DNA from: Acidimicrobiaceae bacterium
GTDB lineage: Bacteria; Actinomycetota; Acidimicrobiia; Acidimicrobiales; Aldehydirespiratoraceae
Assembly (NCBI GenBank): GCA_009835735.1
Contig: VXWX01000023.1
Coordinates: 1 to 61,945, forward strand
DNA length: 61,945 nucleotides
Direction: 5' to 3'
Part shown: piece after piece, positions 54,033-61,945 of the stretch
Layout: every line of letters starts with the position of its first letter
How positions within the stretch are numbered: position 1 is the first letter of the stretch
The notes under the pieces: generated by a model
Databases searched by the model: none
The model's input: the letters and a program-made list of their open reading frames with translations, nothing else
What the model was told of the DNA's origin: nothing
Made by a program: the position numbers and the translations under genes

Positions 54033-56329
54033 AGCAGCGCGTCCAGTCCTCGCTGTTCCACCGCCTCCTCGCCCCCGACCAGCTCGGAGCAGTCCTCCGA
54101 GAGTTCGGGCCGCGTCTCGGAGATGGGCACACCGTCGTGGTCGACCTTGATCTCGCCCGTGCGGACGCCCTCCAAGAACGACGCCAGATGCTTGACCTCG
54201 GCGTAGCAGGCGTCCACTTCCCTGGCCGTGCGGGCCCTGTCAACGGTGTGGGTGGCGATCGGGAGCAGGACCCTTGCCACCGCCGGTGCGGCGACGTCAC
54301 CGCCGAAGCCGGACTCCTCCAGCACCATCGCCACCACCACCTCGGGATCGTGGCGGTAGCCGCGTTCGGGCCAGCTAGCCGGGCCGAACGCCGCGAACCA
54401 GGCAAAGTCGGCCTGGCCCTGCTTCTCCGCGGTGCCCGTCTTGCCGGCCACGGGCCATGCTCCCAGCGGGAAGTTGACGCCTCCCTCGCCAGGAAGATTG
54501 AAGGCCTCGTAGGCGGTGCCCCGCAGCAGAGCCTCGCCGCCGGAGCTGCTCGGAAGGTTGTAGGCGGTCACACCGTTCATCCCATCGAGCAGTGGCGTCG
54601 CGATCTCGGCAGTCCATTCCAGCTCACGCAGCAGCCGGGGGCCGAACTCTTCCAGGACCTGTCCGTCGCGGTCGGTGATCCTGGTGGCGATGTTCGGCTG
54701 GTGGAGCTTCCCGTCGCTGGCCAGGACCGCGTAGGCATTGGCGACCTGCAACGGCGTGGTCAGGAGGTTGCCCTGGCCGATGGCCAGGTTGATGGTGTCT
54801 CCTGCGAACCACTGGTCGCCGCCGCGCAGGAAGACGCCCTGCTCGAACTGGTAGTCGTAGTACTCCCTGTCGGGCACCACTCCGGCGCGCTCGTGAGGCA
54901 GCGGCACGCCGGTGTAGGAACCCAGTCCGAACGCCCTGGCCGACTCCTGGATGCCCTCGTCGAGCGGCTGCCGCCGCCGGAAGAAGCCCTCGCCTCCCAG
55001 CCGGTAGAAGTACGTGTCGCTCGACACCGTGATGGCATCCCTCAAATCGACGCCGCGGTCACAGCAGTACGGGCTCTCGAACAGGCACGTATCGGATTCC
55101 TCCACGCAGAAGGGATAGCGGTACGTCCCGGTGTCGTGGTAGAACTCGTCCGCCCCGATCAGCGAGACGGCATCGGCTCCTATCACCCCCTGAGTGAGCG
55201 CTGCGTAGGCCGTCACCACCTTGAAGGTCGAGCCGGGCGGATAGAGGCCCTGGATGGCCCGGTTGAGAATCGGGGAGAAGTTCGCCTCGTCGGTCAGCTC
55301 ATTGAACTGGCGCTGCGAGATGCCGTTCACGAACTCGCGGGGATCGTAGGTGGGGAACGATGCCATGGCCAGGATCGAGCCGTTGGTGGGGTCGAGCGCC
55401 ACGGCTGCCCCCGCCGAGGCCACGAAGTCCGGCGGGATGGGAGCGTCGGGCTCCTGTAACGGCTCCTGCCGTCGGGCATCGTCGAGACCCCGGCGCAGCT
55501 CGCGTTCGACGAGACTCTGAATGTCCAGGTCGATCGTGAGATGCACATCATTGCCGGGTATCGGCATACGACCCTTGTCGTCGTGGACCTTCACAATCTC
55601 GTCGAGCCGGTTCACCTCGAAGACGCGCACGCCGGGCACTCCCCGCAGCTCGCTCTCGAAGATCCTCTCCACGCCAGACTTCCCGATCTCGTCGCCGGGC
55701 TGGTACGTCTTGGCGGAGGGATCGGTGGGATCGATCTGCGCGCTCTGGGCCCGGTACTCCGACTGGGTGAGCGGACCGACGTAGCCGAGGAGATGCGCGG
55801 CCAGCTCGCCGTACGGGTAGCTGCGCACGGTGCGCTCCTCCACCGAGACCCCTGGGAAAAGGTCCGGCCGCTCCCCCAGGTACACGAGCAGGTCGGGGTC
55901 TATGTCGAACGCCACGGGAACATTGTCGAAGGGGCCGTACTCCAGGCTGCTGAGCCGCTCCTCGATGTGTCGCACCTTCGTGAGGCGCCCCGAGCGGCTG
56001 ACGATCTCGGCCAGTTGCAGCAGAACATCCCGCTGCTCGGACTCATCCAGGGCGGCCCGGAACTCCAAACGGTCGACGGTCACCACTTGGACCACGCGGT
56101 TGTCGACGAGGATCCTGCCCTGGGCGTCGAAGATGCGACCCCTCGGCGCCTCCGTGTACACGACTCGCAGGATGTTGGTGGCCGCCACATCCTGCAGTTC
56201 CTCGCTCTCGAGTACCTGCAGATACCACAGGCGAGCGAACAGGGCGGCTACCAGGCACACCGCCACGATGCCGATCGCATAGAGCCGGAATCCCTGCCGC
56301 TCGTCGATGTCGGCGCCGTTGGAGGCCAT
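54029..56329 (-). CDS. mrdA: Penicillin-binding protein 2 (transpeptidase, elongasome)
   Basis: Class B PBP that cross-links side-wall peptidoglycan with RodA, 766 residues. One N-terminal membrane helix (YAIGIVAVCLVAALFARLWYL), a dimerisation region, then the transpeptidase with YPPGSTFKVVTAYAAL (S-x-x-K) and VAGKTGTAEKQ (K-T-G). Between them is a Cys-containing loop (CVEESDTCLFESPYCCDRG), four or five cysteines that could form disulfides. It starts one base into the mreD stop (TGATG). Confidence 0.95.
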   Translation of the reverse strand: MASNGADIDERQGFRLYAIGIVAVCLVAALFARLWYLQVLESEELQDVAATNILRVVYTEAPRGRIFDAQGRILVDNRVVQVVTVDRLEFRAALDESEQRDVLLQLAEIVSRSGRLTKVRHIEERLSSLEYGPFDNVPVAFDIDPDLLVYLGERPDLFPGVSVEERTVRSYPYGELAAHLLGYVGPLTQSEYRAQSAQIDPTDPSAKTYQPGDEIGKSGVERIFESELRGVPGVRVFEVNRLDEIVKVHDDKGRMPIPGNDVHLTIDLDIQSLVERELRRGLDDARRQEPLQEPDAPIPPDFVASAGAAVALDPTNGSILAMASFPTYDPREFVNGISQRQFNELTDEANFSPILNRAIQGLYPPGSTFKVVTAYAALTQGVIGADAVSLIGADEFYHDTGTYRYPFCVEESDTCLFESPYCCDRGVDLRDAITVSSDTYFYRLGGEGFFRRRQPLDEGIQESARAFGLGSYTGVPLPHERAGVVPDREYYDYQFEQGVFLRGGDQWFAGDTINLAIGQGNLLTTPLQVANAYAVLASDGKLHQPNIATRITDRDGQVLEEFGPRLLRELEWTAEIATPLLDGMNGVTAYNLPSSSGGEALLRGTAYEAFNLPGEGGVNFPLGAWPVAGKTGTAEKQGQADFAWFAAFGPASWPERGYRHDPEVVVAMVLEESGFGGDVAAPAVARVLLPIATHTVDRARTAREVDACYAEVKHLASFLEGVRTGEIKVDHDGVPISETRPELSEDCSELVGGEEAVEQRGLDALL

Positions 56330-56934
56330 CAGCGAACTTTCAACGGCGAAGCGGGGGGTTCACGCCGTCGCGTCCGGCTCCGAGCGGGCCCACTGCCGAC
56401 AGCCCAACGCACTGCGGGTGCTGCGACCAGGGAGAGCAATGCGTTCCAGCCCGACGCGATCAGCACGACCCGAGGCAGACGGTCGTCGATGAGGCCGCGC
56501 TGGCCGACCACCTCACCCAGCAGGGCGTAGACCGTCACCATGGCCGCCGTACCGACGAACACCAGCAGCAGCGTCTGGAGGCGCGTGTCGTGGAACAGGT
56601 CCTCGGTTATGCCGCCCAACGTGTAGGCCACCACAACGAAGGAGGCTGCTGCCAAGCCAAGCGGTGTGGACAGGTAGACGTCCCACATCAGGCCGGCGCA
56701 GAACGCGATCACAGAACCCTGCCGAGGGCCGGCGAAGAGGCCGGCCAGGATGGCTACGAGCGCCGGCAACTCCGGCGCAACCCCGGCCACCCTCACCTGC
56801 GAAAAGAACGTCAGCTGCAGCAGGAGCGCGAACAGGTACACGATGATGAGCCGCAGCACGATCATGGCCACACTGCCCCCGGCCAGGAGGCGGCGCCGGC
56901 GCAGCACATTCTGCACCGGCTGCGACGCCGTCAT
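56329..56934 (-). CDS. mreD: Rod shape-determining protein MreD
   Basis: Integral membrane elongasome subunit, 201 residues with five or six hydrophobic spans (LIIVYLFALLLQLTFFSQ, LPALVAILAGLFAGPRQGSV, TLLLVFVGTAAMVTVYALLG). The C-terminus is basic. It overlaps both mreC and mrdA by one to four bases. Confidence 0.9.
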   Translation of the reverse strand: MTASQPVQNVLRRRRLLAGGSVAMIVLRLIIVYLFALLLQLTFFSQVRVAGVAPELPALVAILAGLFAGPRQGSVIAFCAGLMWDVYLSTPLGLAAASFVVVAYTLGGITEDLFHDTRLQTLLLVFVGTAAMVTVYALLGEVVGQRGLIDDRLPRVVLIASGWNALLSLVAAPAVRWAVGSGPARSRTRRREPPASPLKVR

Positions 56935-57827
56935 GGCGACGGCTCCGGGAACGGGGAGTCCGGGCCGACGGGTGCTTCGTCGGAGGGTGTCAGCAGCAGC
57001 ACGGTCACGTAGCCGAGATCTTGCACGTCCGCGGCCAGATCGACGGTCACCAACTGGGCCAACCCCGCCTCCGACGGCTCGACCGATGCCACCCGGCCCA
57101 CCGGTATGTCGGCCGGATAGCGGCTGCCGGCCGCAGTCACCACCGGGCTCCCCACCGCCGGCAGCTCCGACAGGTCCCCGGTCTCAGGCCAGCGTAGGCC
57201 GGCGTCCACCACGAACTGGGTCGGGTCGCCGGCCATCCCGTGGCCGAGCCCCACGTCACCGGTGTCCAGCAGGCGCACTCCGACGACCAGGCTGGGATCG
57301 CTCACCGCGGTGACCGTGCTCAAGGCCGCGTCCACGGTCTCCACCCGGCCCACGAAGCCAGCCGAGGTGACGACGGCCATGCCCGGAGCCACCCCGTCCC
57401 GGTGCCCCACGTCAATCGACATCACGTCGTCATCGAAGTTCCCTACGGAGTCGCGCAGCACCGTCGCGGTCAGCCGTTCTACGCCTTCGACAAAGGTCAC
57501 CCCGGTGGCGTCCAGCAGCCTCTCGAGCGCGTCCTGCTCGGCCGCGCCGCGAATGTCGGCGCTGGCGAGCCGGTCGACTTCGTCTCTGAGCCTCTCGTTC
57601 TCGGAGCGGAGGTCGTTATAGGTGAACATCACGGTCCAGACCTCGGCTACCGGCCCGAGAACTACATCGACCGCGGAGACCACCGGCTCGAGTACGTCGC
57701 GCACCCGGCTCTGGGCCGTATCGAGCGGCCCGAAGCCGCGGAAGTCAAGGGTGAGAAGTGTTGCCGCCGTCAGGATCAGCAGCAACAAGCGGTAGCGGGA
57801 CCGCCCGCTGCGCTGGGCGACCGCCAT
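56931..57827 (-). CDS. mreC: Rod shape-determining protein MreC
   Basis: Extracytoplasmic elongasome subunit, 298 residues. An N-terminal membrane helix (YRLLLLILTAATLLTLDF) leads to a coiled coil (NDLRSENERLRDEVDRL) and the beta-domain with GMAVVTSAGFVGRVETVDAALSTV and YPADIPVGRVASVEPSEAGL. It lies 29 bp after mreB and overlaps mreD. Confidence 0.94.
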   Translation of the reverse strand: MAVAQRSGRSRYRLLLLILTAATLLTLDFRGFGPLDTAQSRVRDVLEPVVSAVDVVLGPVAEVWTVMFTYNDLRSENERLRDEVDRLASADIRGAAEQDALERLLDATGVTFVEGVERLTATVLRDSVGNFDDDVMSIDVGHRDGVAPGMAVVTSAGFVGRVETVDAALSTVTAVSDPSLVVGVRLLDTGDVGLGHGMAGDPTQFVVDAGLRWPETGDLSELPAVGSPVVTAAGSRYPADIPVGRVASVEPSEAGLAQLVTVDLAADVQDLGYVTVLLLTPSDEAPVGPDSPFPEPSP

Positions 57828-57856
57828 CGTCCAACGTTAGAGATCGCCCGATGCGG

Positions 57857-58876
57857 TCACCGCTGGTCCAAGTTGTCGAGCACGTGGCCACAGCCCCTCA
57901 CCACGGCGAGCAGCGGATCCTGGGCGACTGTGATCGGCATGCCCGTCTCGTTGGCCATCCGCTGGTCCAGATTCCTTAACAGCGCGCCCCCGCCGGCCAG
58001 CATGATGCCCGATTCCATTATGTCGGCGGCCAGTTCCGGGGGTGTGTGGTCCAGCGTGCCTCGCACGGCGTCGCAGATGGCCGTTACCGACTCCTCCAAG
58101 CCCTCGCGGATGTCCTCGGTGGTGACTGAGACCACGCGGGGCAGTCCGCTCACGAGGTCGCGGCCCCGGATCTCGGCCCTCGCCTCACGAGCCAGGGGGT
58201 AGGCCGACCCGAGCATGATCTTGATCTCCTCGGCGGTGCGCTCCCCGATCAGCAGCGAGTGCTCCTTCTTGACGAACTGTCCGATGACGTTGTCGAACTC
58301 GTCTCCCCCGACGCGAATCGACTGGCTGGAGACGATGCCCCCGAGCGAGATGACGGCCACCTCGGTCGTGCCTCCGCCAACATCGACGATCATGTTTCCG
58401 GTTGGCTCCCACACCTGAAGCCCGGTGCCGATCGCGGCGGCCATCGGCTCCTCGATTATGTGGGTCGGCTTCCGGGCGCCCGCGGACTCGGCCGCCTCCT
58501 GCACGGCCCGCTGTTCGACGCCGGTGATTCCCGACGGCACGGCGATGACCATCCGCGGCTTGGTCCAGCGTCGCTGATGGACGCGCTCGATGAAGAAGCG
58601 CAGCATCTCCTCGCACATGTCGAAGTCGGCGATCACCCCGTCACGGAGCGGACGGACGGCCTGGATGTGCGCCGGTGTGCGACCGATCATGCTCTTCGCT
58701 TCGGAGCCCACGGCCAGCACTTTGCCGTTCCTGGTGTTGACGGCCACCACCGACGGCTCATCGAGCACGATCCCCTCGCCGCGCACGTACACGACGGTGT
58801 TCGCGGTGCCGAGGTCGAGAGCCATGTCGCGGCCCATGACCCATCCCAGCCCCGAAAGCATGCTCGCTGTGCTCAT
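57857..58876 (-). CDS. mreB: Actin-like rod shape protein MreB
   Basis: Filament-forming ATPase that organises side-wall synthesis, 339 residues. Phosphate 1 is DLGTANTVVYVRG, the adenosine region is GGGALLRNLD and phosphate 2 is NMIVDVGGGTTEVAVISLG. PSGITGVEQRAVQEAAESAG and IIEEPMAAAIG are MreB hallmarks. Presence with mreCD, mrdA and rodA predicts a rod or elongated cell. Confidence 0.96.
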   Translation of the reverse strand: MSTASMLSGLGWVMGRDMALDLGTANTVVYVRGEGIVLDEPSVVAVNTRNGKVLAVGSEAKSMIGRTPAHIQAVRPLRDGVIADFDMCEEMLRFFIERVHQRRWTKPRMVIAVPSGITGVEQRAVQEAAESAGARKPTHIIEEPMAAAIGTGLQVWEPTGNMIVDVGGGTTEVAVISLGGIVSSQSIRVGGDEFDNVIGQFVKKEHSLLIGERTAEEIKIMLGSAYPLAREARAEIRGRDLVSGLPRVVSVTTEDIREGLEESVTAICDAVRGTLDHTPPELAADIMESGIMLAGGGALLRNLDQRMANETGMPITVAQDPLLAVVRGCGHVLDNLDQR

Positions 58877-59005
58877 TGTGATGCCTCGATCAGGTTGGGG
58901 ACGCTATCACAACGCCGGAGGACCCGGCCGACCGCTAGCCGGATTGTAGACGACGGTGAGAGTCGGCACACAGTTCGCGTCAAAGGACCTCCAAGACGAA
59001 GACAA
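58877..59005. other. Upstream region of mreB
   Basis: 129 bp between the ndk hairpin and mreB. On the minus strand TACAAT (58948-58943) could be a -10 for mreB, but no good -35 lies 16-18 nt before it. No gene was seen. Confidence 0.35.
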
Positions 59006-59030
59006 CAGCAGAATCCGTATGTTTCTGCTG
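59006..59030 (-). terminator. Hairpin directly after ndk, possible terminator
   Basis: CAGCAGAA (59006-59013) pairs with TTCTGCTG (59023-59030) around a 9-nt loop. On the minus strand it begins at the base after the ndk stop and is followed by TTGTCTTCG, a weak U-rich tail. It would separate ndk from mreB. Confidence 0.5.
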
Positions 59031-59447
59031 CTATTCCTGGTGCAGATCGGGAAAGAAGATGGCCATCTCGCGGCGAGCCGACTCGGCCGAGTCGCTCCCG
59101 TGGACCAGATTCTCGGTGACCATAGTCCCGAAGTCTCCCCGGATGGTTCCGGCCGAGGCATTCATGGGATTGGTGGCGCCCATCATCTGACGCACCACGC
59201 TCCAGGTGTCCTCCGGCCCCTCCACCACGGCGACCACCACGGGGCCCCTGCCCATGAAGGCGACGAGATCGTCGTAGAAGCCCTTGCCGACGTGCTCCGC
59301 GTAGTGACGGTCGAGCACATCGCGATCGAGGGTGCGAAGCTCGGCCGCGACGATTCGCAAGCCCTTGCGCTCGAAGCGGCCGATGATCTCGCCCACGAGA
59401 CCGCGCTCAACCGCGTCGGGCTTGCATATGACCAGCGTGCGGTCCAC
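59031..59447 (-). CDS. ndk: Nucleoside diphosphate kinase
   Basis: Balances nucleoside triphosphates by phosphotransfer through a histidine, 138 residues. It begins RTLVICKPDAVERGLVGEI and has GPVVVAVVEGP, MMGATNP and the active-site His116 in NLVHGSDSAESARREM. GTG 59447 is chosen because the family starts here; the longer open frame overlaps folC. Confidence 0.96.
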   Translation of the reverse strand: MDRTLVICKPDAVERGLVGEIIGRFERKGLRIVAAELRTLDRDVLDRHYAEHVGKGFYDDLVAFMGRGPVVVAVVEGPEDTWSVVRQMMGATNPMNASAGTIRGDFGTMVTENLVHGSDSAESARREMAIFFPDLHQE

Positions 59448-59464
59448 GGCCCGGGATGCTACGG

Positions 59465-60760
59465 CTAACTCGCGTTGAGGGCTACCTTGGCCGCGCCGAC
59501 CACCGTGAAGGAGCCGGTGACGATGACCACGTCGTCGGCGTCGGCCAGTTCGAGCGCTCGGTCGAGGGCCGCCTCCACGTCGCCGGTCGCCTCCGCGGCC
59601 GCGCCGATCGAGGCAGCCGCCGACGCCACCTCGGCAGCCGGGATGCCGCGTGCCGTGGGAGCGGTGCAGCACAGGACCCGCTCGCACCTGTCGGCTTCAA
59701 GGCCTTGAAGCACGCCGGCGACGTCGCGGCCCGATTGCATCCCGACCACCAGGAAGCGCCGCCCCGACGGCGCCAAGTCCTCGTTGAGCGTCTCGGCGGC
59801 GGCCCGGGCGCCATCGGGGTTGTGAGCGCCGTCCAACACGATCAGAGGCTCGCGGCCGGCTATCTCGAAGCGGCCGGGGACCTTCACATTGGCGAGGGCC
59901 TCGCCGATCACTTCATCGGAAAGCTGCGACTCGAAGAAGGCCTCGGCCGTGGCCACGGCCAGCGAGGCGTTGTCCAGTTGGTGCCGACCGTGCAGAGACA
60001 CGAGCACATCGGAATGGCGTCCGTAGGGCGTATGAAGATCCGCCAGCCATCCGCCCACAGCCAGACGCTCGCGCTCGGTTCTGAAGTCGCGGCCGCGCTC
60101 GAACATGGCGGCATGGGGCTCGGCCCGGAACACGTCGCGCGTGTCGGGATCGGACTCGCCGCACACCACCGTCGAGGTCGGCTTGATGATGCCGGCCTTC
60201 TCGCTGGCAACAGCCAGTCGCCAGTCGCCGACGCCGTCGGTGTGGTCCATTCCAACGTTGGTGATCGTCGCGACCTGCGCGTCCACCACGTTGGTGGCGT
60301 CGAAGCGGCCCAGCATCCCCACCTCGACAACGGCCACGTCCACGGCTACATCGGCGAAGTGCTGGAGAGCAGCCGCGGTCACGGTCTCGAACCACGTGGC
60401 CCGCATCCGCAAGTGGTGGGTGAAGCGGGCTACGTCCCCGATCGCCGCGCCGAAGGCCTCGGGGTCGATGGGCTCGGAGTTCACTGAGATCCGCTCCGTC
60501 GGGGCCACTAGATGGGGGCTCGTGTAGGCGCCGACGCGCAGTCCCATCTCCTGCAGGAGCCGGGCCGTGACCCGAACCGTGGATCCTTTGCCGTTGGTTC
60601 CCGTGACGTGGACCACCCGGTAGCACCGCTGCGGGTCGCCCATCTCCGCGGTGAGGCGCTGTGCCGACTCGAGGCTCAGTCCAGCAACGCGACCCGCTCG
60701 CGGCCTGACCTCGTAGTTGATCAGAGTCTCAAGGTGGTCCAAGGCCGCGCCGTAGTCCAC
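59465..60760 (-). CDS. folC: Folylpolyglutamate synthase / dihydrofolate synthase
   Basis: Adds glutamate to folates, 431 residues from GTG 60760, which has AGAGGG 6 nt upstream. The frame is open to 60817 but that would overlap clpX. The Mur-ligase ATP motif is VTGTNGKGSTVRVTARLL, followed by SPHLVAPTERISVN, VEVGMLGRFDATNVV and VLDGAHNPDGA. It lies 16 bp after clpX. The usual actinobacterial neighbour valS is not between them. Confidence 0.94.
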   Translation of the reverse strand: MDYGAALDHLETLINYEVRPRAGRVAGLSLESAQRLTAEMGDPQRCYRVVHVTGTNGKGSTVRVTARLLQEMGLRVGAYTSPHLVAPTERISVNSEPIDPEAFGAAIGDVARFTHHLRMRATWFETVTAAALQHFADVAVDVAVVEVGMLGRFDATNVVDAQVATITNVGMDHTDGVGDWRLAVASEKAGIIKPTSTVVCGESDPDTRDVFRAEPHAAMFERGRDFRTERERLAVGGWLADLHTPYGRHSDVLVSLHGRHQLDNASLAVATAEAFFESQLSDEVIGEALANVKVPGRFEIAGREPLIVLDGAHNPDGARAAAETLNEDLAPSGRRFLVVGMQSGRDVAGVLQGLEADRCERVLCCTAPTARGIPAAEVASAAASIGAAAEATGDVEAALDRALELADADDVVIVTGSFTVVGAAKVALNAS

Positions 60761-60776
60761 GGAGGGCCCTCTGGCG

Positions 60777-61945
60777 TCAGCTAGCCCGCCGGGAGCGAGT
60801 GTCTTCCTCCTCGGCACGGGGTACGAGCGTGGGGTTCACGTTCCGGCATACGGCCTCGCGGTCGATCACCACTGTGGAGATGTCCTCGCGGCCCGGGAGG
60901 TCGTACATGATGTCGAGCAGGACCTCCTCGAGCACGGCCCGCAGCCCTCGAGCCCCCGATGCCCGCTTGATGGCCTCGTCGGCTATGGCCTCCAGCGCTT
61001 CCTCCTCGAAGGCCAGATCGACGTTCTCGAACCGGAACATCTTCTGATACTGCTTGACAAGGGCGTTGCGGGGTTCCACCAGGATGCGCATCAGGGCATC
61101 GCGCTCCAGACTGCCGACGGCTCCCATCACCGGCAGCCGCCCTATGAACTCGGGGATCAGCCCGTACTTGGTGAGATCCTCCGGGAGCACCTCGGCGAAG
61201 ATGGCGCCCAAGTCCTTGTCCTCGGGCCGGCGGATATCGGCACCGAATCCGACACCCCGGGTACCGGTGCGGCGCTCCACGATCTTCTCGATGCCGGCGA
61301 AGGCTCCCCCGCAGATGAACAGGACATTGGTCGTGTCGATCTGGATGAACTCCTGGTGAGGGTGCTTGCGCCCTCCCTGCGGGGGCACGGATGCCGACGT
61401 GCCCTCCAGGATCTTGAGCAGAGCCTGCTGGACGCCCTCGCCCGAGACGTCGCGAGTGATCGACGGGTTCTCGCTCTTGCGGGCGATCTTGTCGATCTCG
61501 TCTATGTAGATGATGCCCTTCTCAGCCTTCTTCACGTCGTAGTCGGCGGCCTGGATCAGCTTCAGGAGGATGTTCTCCACGTCCTCGCCCACGTAGCCGG
61601 CCTCGGTCAGGGCAGTGGCGTCGGCTATGGCGAAGGGCACGTTGAGCATCCGGGCAAGCGTCTGGGCCATGAGCGTCTTGCCGCAGCCGGTCGGGCCGAT
61701 GAGCAGGATGTTCGACTTCTGGAGCTCTACCTCGGGGTCCTGGCTCTCGCCGAGCTGCACGCGCTTGTAGTGGTTGTAGACCGCGACCGAAAGGATGCGC
61801 TTGGCGCTGTCCTGCCCGACTATGTAGTCGTCGAGGAAGGTGTAGATCTCACGCGGAGCGGGAAGCTCGCCGACGGGGTCGTCGGACGGACCGGCCAGTT
61901 CCTCGTCGATGATCTCGTTGCACAGGTCGATGCACTCGTCGCAGA
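60777..61945 (-). CDS. clpX: ATP-dependent Clp protease ATP-binding subunit ClpX (5' end beyond window)
   Basis: AAA+ unfoldase that feeds substrates to ClpP, at least 389 residues, truncated at the window edge. Reading inward from 61945, [12 protein letters not shown] is the second half of the N-terminal zinc-binding domain. [25 protein letters not shown], Walker [13 protein letters not shown], Walker [14 protein letters not shown] and the pore loop GYVGED follow. The frame is uninterrupted from 61945, well before the internal ATG at 61760. Confidence 0.96.
   Translation of the reverse strand, partial: CDECIDLCNEIIDEELAGPSDDPVGELPAPREIYTFLDDYIVGQDSAKRILSVAVYNHYKRVQLGESQDPEVELQKSNILLIGPTGCGKTLMAQTLARMLNVPFAIADATALTEAGYVGEDVENILLKLIQAADYDVKKAEKGIIYIDEIDKIARKSENPSITRDVSGEGVQQALLKILEGTSASVPPQGGRKHPHQEFIQIDTTNVLFICGGAFAGIEKIVERRTGTRGVGFGADIRRPEDKDLGAIFAEVLPEDLTKYGLIPEFIGRLPVMGAVGSLERDALMRILVEPRNALVKQYQKMFRFENVDLAFEEEALEAIADEAIKRASGARGLRAVLEEVLLDIMYDLPGREDISTVVIDREAVCRNVNPTLVPRAEEEDTRSRRAS

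Noticed and set aside
61745..61760. ClpX start at 61760
   Set aside because: The frame continues without interruption to 61945 and encodes the zinc-binding domain and LDDYIVGQD region, so the gene runs off the window edge.

Overview
The window is about 62 kb of GC-rich, densely packed chromosome from an actinobacterium. Gene content points to Acidimicrobiia or a close relative. It carries a mycobacterial-type homodimeric AceE, a class II DAHP synthase, a SUF-only Fe-S assembly set, a Pst/PhoU/SenX3-like phosphate module with a GTTCAC-type PHO box, and a rod-shape cluster (mreBCD-mrdA-rodA). This taxonomic call is inference from gene content. No tRNA, rRNA, CRISPR array, transposase or prophage gene was seen.

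The most notable content is three genes whose reading frame is interrupted by a single in-frame TGA at a position expected for a redox cysteine. Two are tandem thioredoxin-fold lipoproteins (3519-4070 and 4074-5252), each with W-F-W-A-P-H-[TGA]-P-T-C-R. The third (28930-29448) contains D-[TGA]-G-S-C and matches the UGSC selenoprotein family. Each TGA is followed within 7-10 nt by a hairpin whose apical loop has a G in its first two bases, as bacterial SECIS elements do. TGA is an ordinary stop elsewhere in the window. The cell should therefore have a SelA/SelB/SelC/SelD machinery outside this window.

Layout. (1) 1-5.3 kb, plus: aceE, a HhH-GPD glycosylase-like gene and the two selenolipoproteins, tightly coupled. 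(2) 5.25-11.5 kb, plus: PHO box, pstSCAB, phoU and a sensor kinase. (3) 11.5-14.3 kb, minus: an alpha/beta-hydrolase without its serine, a 331-bp non-coding gap, a small membrane protein and an acyl-CoA dehydrogenase. (4) 14.3-18 kb, plus: sufC1-sufS-sufU and a DUF2510 membrane protein. (5) 18-27.4 kb, minus: flavin reductase, gamma-carbonic-anhydrase-like protein, sufB, a four-cysteine protein, sufD, Rieske protein and sufC2, then pterin dehydratase, a DHPS-like protein and a UvrD-like helicase. (6) 27.4-34 kb: a thioredoxin-fusion/UGSC selenoprotein pair, a propeller-like hypothetical, an IF-2B-like protein, a CxxC thioredoxin-fold protein and class I fumarase. (7) 34-61.9 kb: mostly the minus-strand series clpX-folC-ndk / mreBCD-mrdA-rodA-radical SAM pair-rne-rplU-rpmA-obgE-proB / proA-moxR-VWA / nadD-LCP-like-rsfS. 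Two plus-strand pairs interrupt it: murJ-pspA and sigma factor-aroG.

How the parts fit. The redox lipoproteins and the UGSC pair use Sec/Cys thiol chemistry, the former probably at the cell envelope. The SUF genes supply Fe-S clusters that class I fumarase, the radical SAM protein and the Rieske protein need. The Pst module takes up phosphate under PHO-box control. The long minus-strand series couples envelope growth, ribosome biogenesis, proline and NAD synthesis.
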